Shown: positions 8,710 to 17,369 of the stretch, in pieces
How positions within the stretch are numbered: the first letter of the stretch is position 1
Layout of the letters: the number at the start of each line of letters is the position of its first letter
DNA from: an uncultured Hyphomicrobiales bacterium
GTDB lineage: Bacteria; Pseudomonadota; Alphaproteobacteria; Rhizobiales; Xanthobacteraceae
Assembly (NCBI GenBank): GCA_903885555.1
Contig: CAISIV010000185.1
Location: 1 to 52,049, forward strand
Reading direction: 5' to 3'
Length of the DNA: 52,049 bases
The notes under the pieces: generated by a model
What the model was told of the DNA's origin: nothing
The model's database searches: none
The model's input: only the letters and a program-made list of their open reading frames with translations
Position numbers and translations under genes: made by a program

Positions 8710-9441
8710 CTAAAGCTTGCCGTCGAAGGCGGCGGTCGCGAAGTCGTCGACCATGTTGAAGCACTGCCGCGCTGCGCCCGGATCGTATTTGCCGATGCCC
8801 GGCACGTTCGCTTCCGCTTCACAGAACGAATGCAGCAATCCGCTGAACACCAACATCTGCCATTTCGCGCCGACGCCTTCCATTTCCGCCTCGAAGGTGT
8901 CGCGGTCTTTCTTCGGCACCACCGGGTCGGCGGCGCCATGCATGACGCAGATCGCGGCCTTGATGTCGCCGGCCTTGGCTGGCGCCACAGTAATCAGATC
9001 GCCATGCATGCAGATGACGGCCTTGATGTCCGCGCCGCTTCGCGCCAGTTCAAGAACATTGCCGCCGCCGAAGCAGAGGCCTGCGGCCGCCTGGCGGCTG
9101 AGATCGCCAATGCCGCGCTTGTCGCTTTCCTTGCGCAAGGCTTCGAGCGCCGCGTTGATGCGGCGGCGACGTTCCGGTGCGTCGGCGCGTAGGCCGTTGG
9201 CGAGCGGCGCTACATCCGGCGGCGCGTGCCCGACTTTGCCGCCGCCGTACATGTCGGCCAGGAAAACAATGTATTTGCTGCCGGCCATGGTGGCGGCGCG
9301 ATCGATGGAGGCCTCGGTCATGCCCATCCAGTTCGACGAGACCAGCAAGAGCGGACGGCGGCCGCTCGCCTTCTCGTCATAGATCAGTGCGCCGTTCGCG
9401 GCGACGCTGCCGGCTTGATATTCAATTCGTTCGATCTTCAC
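8710..9441 (-). CDS. Dienelactone hydrolase family protein
   Basis: 243 residues with an alpha/beta-hydrolase fold of the DLH type. The triad is visible: nucleophile Cys123 in GLCFGGG, Asp172 in HGAADPVVP and His204 in GLLHSF. Typical family members hydrolyse dienelactone to maleylacetate in chloroaromatic degradation, but many DLH-like proteins have other ester or lactone substrates. The 26-base spacing to the upstream beta-propeller gene and 54 bases to the downstream binding protein support co-transcription. No signal peptide, so it is cytoplasmic. Confidence 0.88.
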   Translation of the reverse strand: MKIERIEYQAGSVAANGALIYDEKASGRRPLLLVSSNWMGMTEASIDRAATMAGSKYIVFLADMYGGGKVGHAPPDVAPLANGLRADAPERRRRINAALEALRKESDKRGIGDLSRQAAAGLCFGGGNVLELARSGADIKAVICMHGDLITVAPAKAGDIKAAICVMHGAADPVVPKKDRDTFEAEMEGVGAKWQMLVFSGLLHSFCEAEANVPGIGKYDPGAARQCFNMVDDFATAAFDGKL

Positions 9442-9467
9442 TGCGTTTCCCCTTTAACGGTCTCGAA

Positions 9468-10403
9468 TTAATCGAGGATGATTTCCCCGATCGAGCCGGT
9501 ATCGTATTGCGTGAAATAGAGCCGGCCGTTCGACATCGCGGCGATGCAGCGCGGTCCGCTGATCGGCGACGGAATGCCGTACTCGGCGATGAAGGTGCCG
9601 TCCGGCTTCATGTGGCCGATCTGGTTGGCGAAGTTCTCCGTGCACCACAGATTGTTGTCGGGGCCGACGGTGACGCCACGCAGCGATGCGTTCGGCGTTG
9701 GGAAGACGAACTCGCTGAACGTGTTGTTGCGGTCGATGCGGCCAAGCGCATTCGAACCGGTTTCAACGAACCAGATGTTGCCATCGGGATGCGTGACCAT
9801 GGCGCGCGGCTGCGGATCGGTGCCGGGAATGGTGAACTCGGTGACGTCGCCATTGACGGTGATGCGCGCGACGCGGTTGCCGGCGGCTTCGCTGAACCAC
9901 AGGGCGCCGTCGCGCACGACGATCGACAGCGGCTTGCTGCCCGGCGAAATGCCGGTCTGGAATTCGGTGATTGTGCCGTCCGGCGTGATGCGGCCGACCT
10001 TGCCGGCGTCGGTTTCCGAGAACCAGATATTGCCGTCCGGTCCGAGGCCGATGGCGTCGGGACCGGCATTCGGTGTCGGCACATCGAATTCGGCGAGCGC
10101 GCCGCTCGTGGAGATACGGCCGATCTTGTTGGCCTTCTTCTGCGCGAACCAGAGATTGTTGTCGGCGCCGAGGCCGATTCCTATTGGCGTAGCCCCAGCA
10201 GTTGGCAACGCGAATTCCTTGAACGTCGATGTGCGCGGATCGAAGCAGCCGATCTTGTGCGCGCCGCTTTCGCAGAACCACAAATTCTGGTCCGGTCCTT
10301 CGACGCAGATGTAAGGCGCGCTGCCCGTGCTCGGAATGCGATGCTCGCGCATCGTGACTTTACTCACCGCGCGCATGGTCGGACTACCAACAGCAACTGA
10401 CAT
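9468..10403 (-). CDS. Virginiamycin B lyase (Vgb)-like seven-bladed beta-propeller protein
   Basis: 311 residues made of repeated blades of about 42 residues, each with a variation of GPDGNIWFSE..ANKIGRI: VEGPDQNLWFCESG, LGADNNLWFAQKK, LGPDGNIWFSETD, THPDGNIWFVETG, VGPDNNLWCTENF. This is the streptogramin-lyase/NHL-like fold. No secretion signal is evident. True Vgb enzymes linearise streptogramin B; here the late blades read NASLRGV and ISGPRCI, where I would expect a catalytic His, so antibiotic cleavage is doubtful. Given neighbours (lactone hydrolase, thioesterase), a role as a lactonase-like or ligand-binding propeller is equally plausible. The start is ATG 10403. Confidence 0.8.
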   Translation of the reverse strand: MSVAVGSPTMRAVSKVTMREHRIPSTGSAPYICVEGPDQNLWFCESGAHKIGCFDPRTSTFKEFALPTAGATPIGIGLGADNNLWFAQKKANKIGRISTSGALAEFDVPTPNAGPDAIGLGPDGNIWFSETDAGKVGRITPDGTITEFQTGISPGSKPLSIVVRDGALWFSEAAGNRVARITVNGDVTEFTIPGTDPQPRAMVTHPDGNIWFVETGSNALGRIDRNNTFSEFVFPTPNASLRGVTVGPDNNLWCTENFANQIGHMKPDGTFIAEYGIPSPISGPRCIAAMSNGRLYFTQYDTGSIGEIILD

Positions 10404-10487
10404 CGATCACCCCGTACCGCAATTCAGTACAACAAGACTGCGTAGCGGGATGCTAGCGACCGAATTTAAAACGAGTCAACGACTGGA

Positions 10488-10988
10488 TTAGCGCTTGGGT
10501 ATCGCGACGCTGCGGCCGGCGCCATCGGGCGTCGGCAAACCGGCATGTGCGACCTTCATACGCTCGACTAAACGCATGATGCTGTCGGGGAAGGGCGCGA
10601 CCTTCTTTGCCGTCATATCGACGTGCAAGGTCATGGTTTCGCAGGTCGCCGATACCCAGTTTTCGGTGGCGTGCACCAGCTGCTCGAAGAGATGAATGCG
10701 TTTGGCGTCGTAGGCGAGCAGTTGCACCGTAACGCGGAGCGGATCGTGTTCGCCGACCTCGCGCAGGTAGCGCACGTGCATTTCGGCGACCATGGTCGAG
10801 TGGCCATGGTTCTTGAGATAGTCGGGGCCGAGCCCGATGAGGTCGTAGACCTCATCGACCGCGCGGTCGAACAGCACATTGTAATAGGCCATGTTGAGGT
10901 GGCCGTTGTAGTCGATCCACTGTGGTTCGACCTTCATCAGCGACGAGACAAAGGGCGCCGGGATCGCGGGTTCGTTGCGGTCAAGCAT
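10488..10988 (-). CDS. Hotdog-fold acyl-CoA thioesterase
   Basis: 166 residues of the 4-hydroxybenzoyl-CoA thioesterase-like type. The active-site segment WIDYNGHLNMAYYNVLFDRAVDE (split here as WIDYNGHLNMAYY plus FDRA) has the conserved Asp and the NGHLN turn, followed by the central strand MHVRYLREVGEHDPLRV. The family hydrolyses acyl- or aryl-CoA thioesters; close-looking proteins work on betainyl-CoA in carnitine breakdown, but I cannot assign the substrate. It leads the leftward cluster 10988-7675, 84 bases ahead of the propeller gene. A shorter start at the internal Met (MKVEPQWIDYN) is possible. Confidence 0.85.
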   Translation of the reverse strand: MLDRNEPAIPAPFVSSLMKVEPQWIDYNGHLNMAYYNVLFDRAVDEVYDLIGLGPDYLKNHGHSTMVAEMHVRYLREVGEHDPLRVTVQLLAYDAKRIHLFEQLVHATENWVSATCETMTLHVDMTAKKVAPFPDSIMRLVERMKVAHAGLPTPDGAGRSVAIPKR

Positions 10989-11140
10989 CCGCGGAACCTA
11001 CGACAGCGGCATTTGGCCGTCCACGGACCAGCGCCAGACGTCTTATCCACCGGGCCTTTGCGGCGATTAACCAAAAATTAACGATTGGCTGACCCGGGCG
11101 GTATCCTCGGCTATCCTGAAAAAAAGCAGGGAGACGGGCA

Positions 11141-11281
11141 ATGCTCGCCACAATGGCGCGGGGAACTTATCTGCTGTTGGTCGGGGTCATGATCGTGGCC
11201 TGGGCGATTTCGCTCGGTCACAGCGATGCGCAGGCGCTGCAGAACGACTGGCCCACTGAACCGTGGTTCATCTACTCCTGA
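11141..11281 (+). CDS. Small single-helix membrane or secreted protein (46 aa)
   Basis: An ATG preceded by GCAGGGAGACGGG, giving MLATMARGTYLLLVGVMIVA followed by WAISLGHSDAQALQNDWPTE and ending PWFIYS. It has one hydrophobic helix (about residues 8-25) that could be a signal peptide or an anchor, followed by a short polar tail. The strong ribosome-binding site, sensible amino-acid composition and lack of any competing gene support expression. Function unknown. It lies between the divergent thioesterase and the FAD-oxidase, 98 bases before the latter. Confidence 0.55.
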   Translation: MLATMARGTYLLLVGVMIVAWAISLGHSDAQALQNDWPTEPWFIYS

Positions 11282-11379
11282 ACCGCTTCAAGCGGCGTGC
11301 GGCTTTGACGCCGCCCGTGGCTGCTTGACCTCTTTCATCTTCCCCGCCACGGTCGCCGCCCACGCACGGAATAGGCCCG

Positions 11380-12804
11380 ATGGCAGGCGAGACTCTGACA
11401 GCTCACGCACCTGAAAAATCCCGCGATCCGGCGGCGGTCAAAGCCGTTGTCGAGAAACTGGCGGCCGCCTTCGGCAATCGCCTGGTGACGTCGCAGGCGG
11501 TGCGCGAACAGCACGGCCACACCCTGACATGGATCCCGAACCAGCCGCCCGACGCGGTTGTGTTTCCGCAGACCACCGAAGACGTCCAGAAGATCGTCGG
11601 CATCTGCGCGCAGCATGGCGTGCCGATGATCCCGTTCGGCACCGGCACCTCGCTCGAAGGCCACGTCAATGCGCCGTTCGGCGGTGTGTCGATCGACTTC
11701 CGCGACATGAACAAGGTGCTGGCGGTGCACGCCGAGGATTTCGACTGCGTCATCGAGCCCGGTGTCACACGCAAGGCGCTCAACGATCACCTGCGCGACC
11801 AGGGTCTGTTCTTTCCGATCGATCCTGGCGCGGATGCATCGCTGGGCGGCATGGCCTCGACGCGCGCGTCCGGCACCAACGCGGTGCGCTACGGCACCAT
11901 GAAAGACAATGTGCTGGCGCTGAAGGTGGTGATGGCCAATGGCGAACTGATGACCACGGCACGGCGCGCCAAGAAATCGTCGTCCGGTTACGATCTGACG
12001 CGCCTGATGATCGGCGCCGAAGGCACGCTCGGCATTATTACCGAACTGACACTGAAGCTGTCCGGCATCCCGGAAGCCATCGCCGCCGGCGTCTGTCCGT
12101 TTCCTTCGGTCGATGCCGCCTGCAAGGCGACCATCCTCACCATCCAGTCCGGCATTCCGGTGGCGCGGATCGAATTGCTCGACGCGCTGCAGATCAAGGC
12201 GAGTAACGCCTATTCCAAGCTGACGCTGCCCGAGGTGCCGACGCTGTTCGTCGAATTCCACGGCACCGAGGCGAGCGTCGCCGAGCAGTCGCAGCGGTTC
12301 GGCGACATCGTCGCCGAACTGGGCGGTGGTCCGTTCGAGTGGGCGACCAAGCCGGAAGAGCGCACGCGACTCTGGCAGGCGCGTCATGACGGCTATTGGG
12401 CGGCGCGGCATCTGCGGCCCGGCGCGCAGGCGCTGGCAACCGACCTGTGCGTGCCGATCTCGCGGCTGGCGGAATGCGTCAACACCGCTTTGCGTTATGT
12501 CGATGAACTCAAACTGATCGCGCCGGTTCTAGGCCACGTCGGCGACGGCAATTTCCACTTTTCGCCTTTGGTCGACATGGACGATCCGGACGAGGTCAAG
12601 CGCGCCAAGATATTGCTGGAGCGGCTGACCGAACTGGCGTTGTCGATGGGCGGCACCTGCACCGGCGAGCACGGTGTCGGCCAGGGCAAGTTGAAGTACC
12701 TCAAGGCCGAGCATGGCGCCCCTGCGCTCAATGCAATGGCCGCCATCAAGCATGCGCTTGACCCGCAGAACCTGATGAATCCGGGCAAGCTCGGCTCGCT
12801 CTGA
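11380..12804 (+). CDS. FAD-linked oxidase, D-lactate dehydrogenase (cytochrome) / GlcD type
   Basis: 474 residues. N-terminal PCMH-type FAD domain with PFGTGTSLEGHVNAPFGGV and DPGADASLGGMASTRASGTN, then the VTER-like GTLGIITELTLKL segment, and a C-terminal oxidase domain with GHVGDGNFHF and CTGEHGVGQGK, which contain the metal- and FAD-contacting residues of D-2-hydroxyacid dehydrogenases. The likely reaction is oxidation of D-lactate (or glycolate) to pyruvate (glyoxylate) with electrons passed to cytochrome c or quinone. No signal peptide; it should be peripheral to the inner membrane. No glcE/glcF follow, which favours D-lactate dehydrogenase over glycolate oxidase. Confidence 0.92.
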   Translation: MAGETLTAHAPEKSRDPAAVKAVVEKLAAAFGNRLVTSQAVREQHGHTLTWIPNQPPDAVVFPQTTEDVQKIVGICAQHGVPMIPFGTGTSLEGHVNAPFGGVSIDFRDMNKVLAVHAEDFDCVIEPGVTRKALNDHLRDQGLFFPIDPGADASLGGMASTRASGTNAVRYGTMKDNVLALKVVMANGELMTTARRAKKSSSGYDLTRLMIGAEGTLGIITELTLKLSGIPEAIAAGVCPFPSVDAACKATILTIQSGIPVARIELLDALQIKASNAYSKLTLPEVPTLFVEFHGTEASVAEQSQRFGDIVAELGGGPFEWATKPEERTRLWQARHDGYWAARHLRPGAQALATDLCVPISRLAECVNTALRYVDELKLIAPVLGHVGDGNFHFSPLVDMDDPDEVKRAKILLERLTELALSMGGTCTGEHGVGQGKLKYLKAEHGAPALNAMAAIKHALDPQNLMNPGKLGSL

Positions 12805-12911
12805 GCGGCCCCCTGCGACACAGAATTGCCGCCACGGCGCAATAAAAGCAGGTACATTTTTAGTGTTGAACGGGGCGCCGCCGGCCATGTGGTTCGGCGC
12901 GGGAGTTGGCG

Positions 12912-15900
12912 TTGCAAAATACGTTGTTGGGACTGGCGATCGCGATCATTCTGGCGCTGGTGGTGGCGCTGGTTGGACCGTTGGTGATCGACTGGGGCGG
13001 CCAGCGCTCGATGTTCGAGGTGCAGGCGACGCGGTTGCTCGGCGTCGATGTACGGGTCAAAGGCGCCATCGATGCACGGCTGCTGCCATCGCCCCGGCTT
13101 ACGCTCAACGACATCGAAATCGGCAAGTCCGGTCCGGACGCCATCCACGCCCGTTCGCTCGGCATCGAATTCGCCCTCGGCCCGTTAATGCGCGGCGAGT
13201 GGCGCGCCTCCGAACTCACGCTCGCCGGACCGCAGGTGCGGATCGGTCTCGACGCCGCTGGCCGTGTGCAGGCGCCGGCCTTGGCGGTCGGCTTCGATGC
13301 CGACGCGCTGTCGGTCGACAAGCTCAGCATCGAGGACGGCAAGGTGACGCTGGCCGATGCCTCGAACGGCGCCGCGGTGACTTTCGAGAAGCTGTGGTTC
13401 AATGGCGACGCCAAGTCGCTGCTCGGACCGTTCAAGGGCGAGGGCGCCGTCACCATCGGTAACGAACTTTATCCGTTCCGCCTGTCGTCCGGCCGTTACA
13501 GCGATGAGAACGGTGCCCGTGTTCGCCTGAATGTCGATCCCGTCAACAGGCCGCTCAGCATCGAAGCCGAGGGCGCTTTGCTGCTGGCCGGCGGCGATCC
13601 GAAATTCGACGGCACGCTAAGCTTCGCGCGGCCGGTCGGTATCGCCTTGCGTGGCACGTCGGTGACGCAGCCGTGGCGCGCCACCGGCAAGGTCAAAGCA
13701 AGCGCCGCCACGGCGCTGATCCAGCAGATTGAATTTCAGTACGGACCTGAAGAGCAAGGTCTCAAGTTGACGGGCGTCGCCGATTTCAAATTCGGCACGC
13801 GGCCGCGCTTCGATGGCGTGCTGTCCGGCCGCCAGATCTACCTCGACCGCGTCATGGTGACGAACGACGGCACCAGGGCGTTGCCAGCCGCGGCGATCAG
13901 CCAGTTGGCGGAATTGGGCGGCGGCCTATTCCGTTCTTCTATCCCGATCCAGATCGGCGTCGGCATCGATCAGGTGACGCTCGGCGGCAACACCGTGCAG
14001 AACGTACGCGGCGATATCACCTTGGATGCGCAAGGCTGGAACCTCGATCGCTTCGAGTTTCGCGCGCCAGGCTACACGCAGGTGCGGCTGAGCGGGCGGC
14101 TCGCGGTCGGCGCCGACAGCGTGTCGTTCACCGGGCCCGCCGAGGTCGATTCAACCGACCCGAAAGCTTTGGCGGCCTGGCTCGAGGGCGCGGGCGACTC
14201 CACGCAAGCCGATCTGCGTCCGTTGAAGCTGCGCGGCGACGTGACGCTGGCGAGTAACAGAATCGCGGTCGAGCGCCTGCGCGCGGAATTCGATCGCCGC
14301 ACCATCACTGGCCGTCTTGCCTATGATTTTGCCGCCGGCCCGCAGCCCGCGAAACTCGACGCCGAACTCAACGCACCCGAACTCGACATCGACGCCGCGC
14401 TCGGTTTCGGCAACGCGCTGCTGGCCGGGTCCAAGATCGACCGCCCACACAACATGACCATCGCCGCCGACATTGGCCGCGCAACAATCGCGGGATTTGT
14501 GGCGCGCAACGCCAGTGCCCGGCTCAAGGTCGATGGCGGCGGGTTGCAGATCGACCGGTTGTCGGTCGCCGACCTCGGCGGCGCGGCGTTTTCCGCCAGC
14601 GGCCGTATCGTCACGGCGGCGCCGTCGCCGCAGGGCGACATGCGCATCGATCTCGACGCACCGGATATGACGCCGGTGATGGCCTTGCTGGCGAGGTTTG
14701 CACCGGAAACCGCGGCGAGCCTTGCACGCAAGGCGCCTTTGATGGCGCCGGCCAAGCTGCGCGCCCGCCTGACCATCGACGGCGCCAATGCCGCGACGCT
14801 GGCCAAGCTCGGCATCGATGGCAGTCTGGGCAAAGTGCGGGTGGCGTTAAACGGCCAGGGCAGCGCCGACCCGGTGACGTTCAGCATCGGCGATATGAAA
14901 CTGGATGGAAAATTCGACGCTGACGACGGCAAGGCTTTGGTGGCGATGCTCGGTCTCAACCGGACCCTTGCCGTCGATGCCGGTGCGGGATCGCTGACCA
15001 TCAAGGCGAGCGGACCGGCGCGCGGCGACATGCAGGTCGAAACCCGGATCACCGCTGGCGGGCTCGACGTCACGATTGCCGGTACGGCGCGGTTGTTCGA
15101 CAACAACCGCTCGGCGGCATTGCGCGCCACCGTCGTGCGCGCCGATCTCGCGCCGTTGCGCGGCCCCGGCGCCGGGCAGCCTGCTTTGCCGGTCACCTTT
15201 GCATCACGCGTCGCGCTGGCCGGCAACGATCTGTCACTGGCCGATATCAACGCGACGATCGGCGGCGCTTCGTTGCGCGGAAAGCTGAGCGCGACTTTGC
15301 AAAAGCCAAGCCGCATCCAGGGCGATCTCGAAGCCGATACCATCGACGGCGCGGCATTGATCACGGCCGTGATCGGAATGCCGGCGCAGGGTGCCGCCAA
15401 ACTTCCGGCTGGCGCGGTCTGGAACTGGTCGAGCGAGCCTTTTAACGAGGGCATGTTCGGTGATTACACCGGGCAAGTCATGTTGAAGGCGCGTCGTCTC
15501 GATGCGCTGCCGCGGCTGACGGCGCGGGAATTTCGCGGCACGGTGCGCCTCGACAAGAATGAGTTCGTTTTCGATGAGATGAGCGGCGAAGTAGCGGGCG
15601 GCCGCCTGGCTGGCAAGCTCTCTCTACGGACCGGGCAGGAAGGACTGAGAGCGAACATGAAATTCGCCCTCGCGGGCATTGATGCCTCGACCTTGATGCC
15701 ATCCGGCGCGCGGCCGGCGATCAGCGGCAAGCTCTATTTGTCCGCCGACATGGACGGCAATGGGCTGAGCCCGGTGGCGCTGATCGGCTCGCTGCAAGGG
15801 GCGGGCAAGGTGTCGCTCGCCGATGGCCAATTGGCGGGCCTCGACCCGCGCGCTTTCGACGCCGTGACCCGCGCGGTCGATCAGGGTCTGCCGATCGACG

Positions 15901-16358
15901 CGATCAGGATTGGCGACGTGGTGCGTAAAGCCCTGGATAGCGGACAGTTGCTCGTGAAGCGTGCCGACGGAACGCTGACGATGAGCGCGGGGCAGGTGCG
16001 CCTCAGCGATGTCACCATCGACAGTAAAGATGCCGATCTGTCGTTGTCCGGAAATGCGGATCTGACGGACGGTTCAATCGGCGCGCGGCTCGTCCTGTCC
16101 GGCTCGAGCAAAGCGGCTGGTGCGCGGCCGGATATATTCATGGCATTGCAGGGTTCGGCGGCGGCCCCGTACCGGGTGGTCGACGTCTCGGCGCTGGCGG
16201 GCTGGCTGACGTTGCGAGCCGTTGAAAACCAAACCAGGCAGTTGCGGACGATCGAAGGCCAGGACTCGAGGGCCGCGGCGCCTGCGCCTAAAAGCGAACA
16301 GGCGCCGGCTTTGCCAGCGCCCGTCGATATCAGACCGCTGCCGGCTCCGGCGCGGTAG
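12912..16358 (+). CDS. AsmA family protein
   Basis: 1148 residues with one N-terminal transmembrane helix (LLGLAIAIILALVVALVGP) followed by a very long periplasmic beta-rich region. The early VDVRVKGAIDARLLPSPRLT and the C-terminal half with LSLRTGQEGLRANMKF, LSADMDGNGLSP and SLQGAGKVSLADGQ are typical of AsmA/TamB-like proteins, which bridge the periplasm and are thought to help lipids or outer-membrane proteins move across. I choose TTG 12912 (MQNTLLG) because GGGAG ends six bases earlier; TTG 12906 would put the ribosome-binding site too close. No ATG exists near the conserved N-terminus. The gene stands alone between the FAD-oxidase and the convergent RHH gene. Confidence 0.9.
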   Translation: MQNTLLGLAIAIILALVVALVGPLVIDWGGQRSMFEVQATRLLGVDVRVKGAIDARLLPSPRLTLNDIEIGKSGPDAIHARSLGIEFALGPLMRGEWRASELTLAGPQVRIGLDAAGRVQAPALAVGFDADALSVDKLSIEDGKVTLADASNGAAVTFEKLWFNGDAKSLLGPFKGEGAVTIGNELYPFRLSSGRYSDENGARVRLNVDPVNRPLSIEAEGALLLAGGDPKFDGTLSFARPVGIALRGTSVTQPWRATGKVKASAATALIQQIEFQYGPEEQGLKLTGVADFKFGTRPRFDGVLSGRQIYLDRVMVTNDGTRALPAAAISQLAELGGGLFRSSIPIQIGVGIDQVTLGGNTVQNVRGDITLDAQGWNLDRFEFRAPGYTQVRLSGRLAVGADSVSFTGPAEVDSTDPKALAAWLEGAGDSTQADLRPLKLRGDVTLASNRIAVERLRAEFDRRTITGRLAYDFAAGPQPAKLDAELNAPELDIDAALGFGNALLAGSKIDRPHNMTIAADIGRATIAGFVARNASARLKVDGGGLQIDRLSVADLGGAAFSASGRIVTAAPSPQGDMRIDLDAPDMTPVMALLARFAPETAASLARKAPLMAPAKLRARLTIDGANAATLAKLGIDGSLGKVRVALNGQGSADPVTFSIGDMKLDGKFDADDGKALVAMLGLNRTLAVDAGAGSLTIKASGPARGDMQVETRITAGGLDVTIAGTARLFDNNRSAALRATVVRADLAPLRGPGAGQPALPVTFASRVALAGNDLSLADINATIGGASLRGKLSATLQKPSRIQGDLEADTIDGAALITAVIGMPAQGAAKLPAGAVWNWSSEPFNEGMFGDYTGQVMLKARRLDALPRLTAREFRGTVRLDKNEFVFDEMSGEVAGGRLAGKLSLRTGQEGLRANMKFALAGIDASTLMPSGARPAISGKLYLSADMDGNGLSPVALIGSLQGAGKVSLADGQLAGLDPRAFDAVTRAVDQGLPIDAIRIGDVVRKALDSGQLLVKRADGTLTMSAGQVRLSDVTIDSKDADLSLSGNADLTDGSIGARLVLSGSSKAAGARPDIFMALQGSAAAPYRVVDVSALAGWLTLRAVENQTRQLRTIEGQDSRAAAPAPKSEQAPALPAPVDIRPLPAPAR

Positions 16359-16362
16359 AGGA

Positions 16363-16653
16363 TCAGTCCGCCTGAAAAGCCGAGGCGGTCGCGCGCGCGC
16401 CGGAAGCGCGGGAGGCGCTTTGCGGCCGAGGGTCGGCATTCTGCGCGCGGAAGTGATCGAGAACGAACAGACGGATGGCCGACGAAAGATTTCCGTAGCG
16501 GCGATCGGTGTCGATTGAAGCCACGAGATCCGACAGCGTCAGGTCGCGCGACGTCGCAATTTCCTTCAGGCATTTCCAGAACGCTTCTTCGAGGCTGACG
16601 CTTGTCTTATGGCCAGCGATCACGATGGAGCGTTTGACAACCGGCGATTTCAT
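16363..16653 (-). CDS. Ribbon-helix-helix domain protein (RHH_4 type)
   Basis: 96 residues. The N-terminal strand and helices KRSIVIAGHKTSVSLEEAFW and LKEIATSRDLTLSDLVASID fit the small alphaproteobacterial RHH_4 family, which resembles Arc/MetJ DNA-binding proteins; its targets are unknown. The last 25 residues are Ala/Arg-rich and probably disordered. The start ATG overlaps the stop of the DUF4169 gene by one base (TGATG), so the two are translationally coupled. The same pair next to fumC is a recurrent arrangement in Rhizobiales as far as I recall. Confidence 0.85.
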   Translation of the reverse strand: MKSPVVKRSIVIAGHKTSVSLEEAFWKCLKEIATSRDLTLSDLVASIDTDRRYGNLSSAIRLFVLDHFRAQNADPRPQSASRASGARATASAFQAD

Positions 16654-16838
16654 CAGCGGTCTCCTTCTTCAATCCGATGCCCGTCAAGCTCGCGCTTGGC
16701 TTTGGTCTGCTTTGCATCTTCAAGCGTCCGCAGATGCTTGGGCTGGCCATGGGCAATACGGTTGAGCTCGGCCGTCCGATCACTCTGCTGCCGCTTGGCT
16801 TGCTTGCGAGCCGTTCGAAGATTCACGACGTCAGCCAT
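16653..16838 (-). CDS. DUF4169 family small basic protein
   Basis: 61 residues, very basic: it begins MADVVNLRTARKQAKRQQSD and continues with a KAKRELDGHRIE segment near the end, the recognisable layout of DUF4169. Probably cytoplasmic and helical; function unknown. Coupled by a TGATG overlap to the downstream ribbon-helix-helix gene, so both proteins are likely made together. Its upstream region (16839-17369) is AT-rich and includes a GTAACCG/CGGTTAC dyad about 115 bases before the start. Confidence 0.8.
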   Translation of the reverse strand: MADVVNLRTARKQAKRQQSDRTAELNRIAHGQPKHLRTLEDAKQTKAKRELDGHRIEEGDR

Positions 16839-17369
16839 TCGGCTTCTCGATGGTAGTTGGGTACGCCGGCAGATTTAAGGCATGGGCTTTGGTCTCGCCG
16901 CCAAACACGCCGTTATCCTGGCGTTTTCACCAGGCTGAAAGCTTTGGCAAACGTAACCGAAATATTGCGGTTACTACTTTGGGCGAAACCGTTGGGCGAC
17001 TTCAACACACGGTTAGTTGATCGCAATAGTTTCAAACTCGACTGTCAGCGAATACAACAAGAGGAGCGCGGTATATTTGAAACAATAAGGTGAGATCGTG
17101 GAGTGTTTATTTTGTTTTTGAAGATGGGTTGCTATTGAAAGCAACGGTTATACTTTTGATCAACGCCTTCAAAATATTCCATTTCGTGGGATTTGACACG
17201 ATAGCGAAGTGGAATAGTGCCCGGATACGCACGGGTTTGTCTGACCATTACATTCCTGTTGGCGAATATTGGGTGCTGTACAACAATTAAAGTTGGGCAG
17301 AGCGTTCGGTTGTGGGGCTTGATAGATTCGCGCGAATACTGTCGCTCTCGATCGATCGTTTCGCCGATT
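16839..17369. other. Gene-poor AT-rich gap with a dyad
   Basis: 531 bases between the DUF4169 start and the fumC stop. Base composition is lower in GC than neighbouring genes. I see a 22-base interrupted palindrome GTAACCG-N8-CGGTTAC at 16953-16974, a small hairpin GTTGC/GCAAC near 17127-17144 and a 12-base palindrome ATTCGCGCGAAT at 17326-17337. Short open frames exist (for example GTG 17090 to 17290) but lack a ribosome-binding site or recognisable protein. I see no tRNA. It may be regulatory sequence or the remains of an insertion. Confidence 0.5.

Noticed and set aside
9468-10403. Calling the propeller protein an antibiotic-resistance (streptogramin B lyase) gene
   Set aside because: Fold matches, but expected catalytic His positions appear changed and the context is catabolic.
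16857-17290. Two short overlapping frames (16857-17093 and 17090-17290) in the fumC upstream gap
   Set aside because: TTG/GTG starts without ribosome-binding sites, no recognisable protein features; best left as gap sequence.
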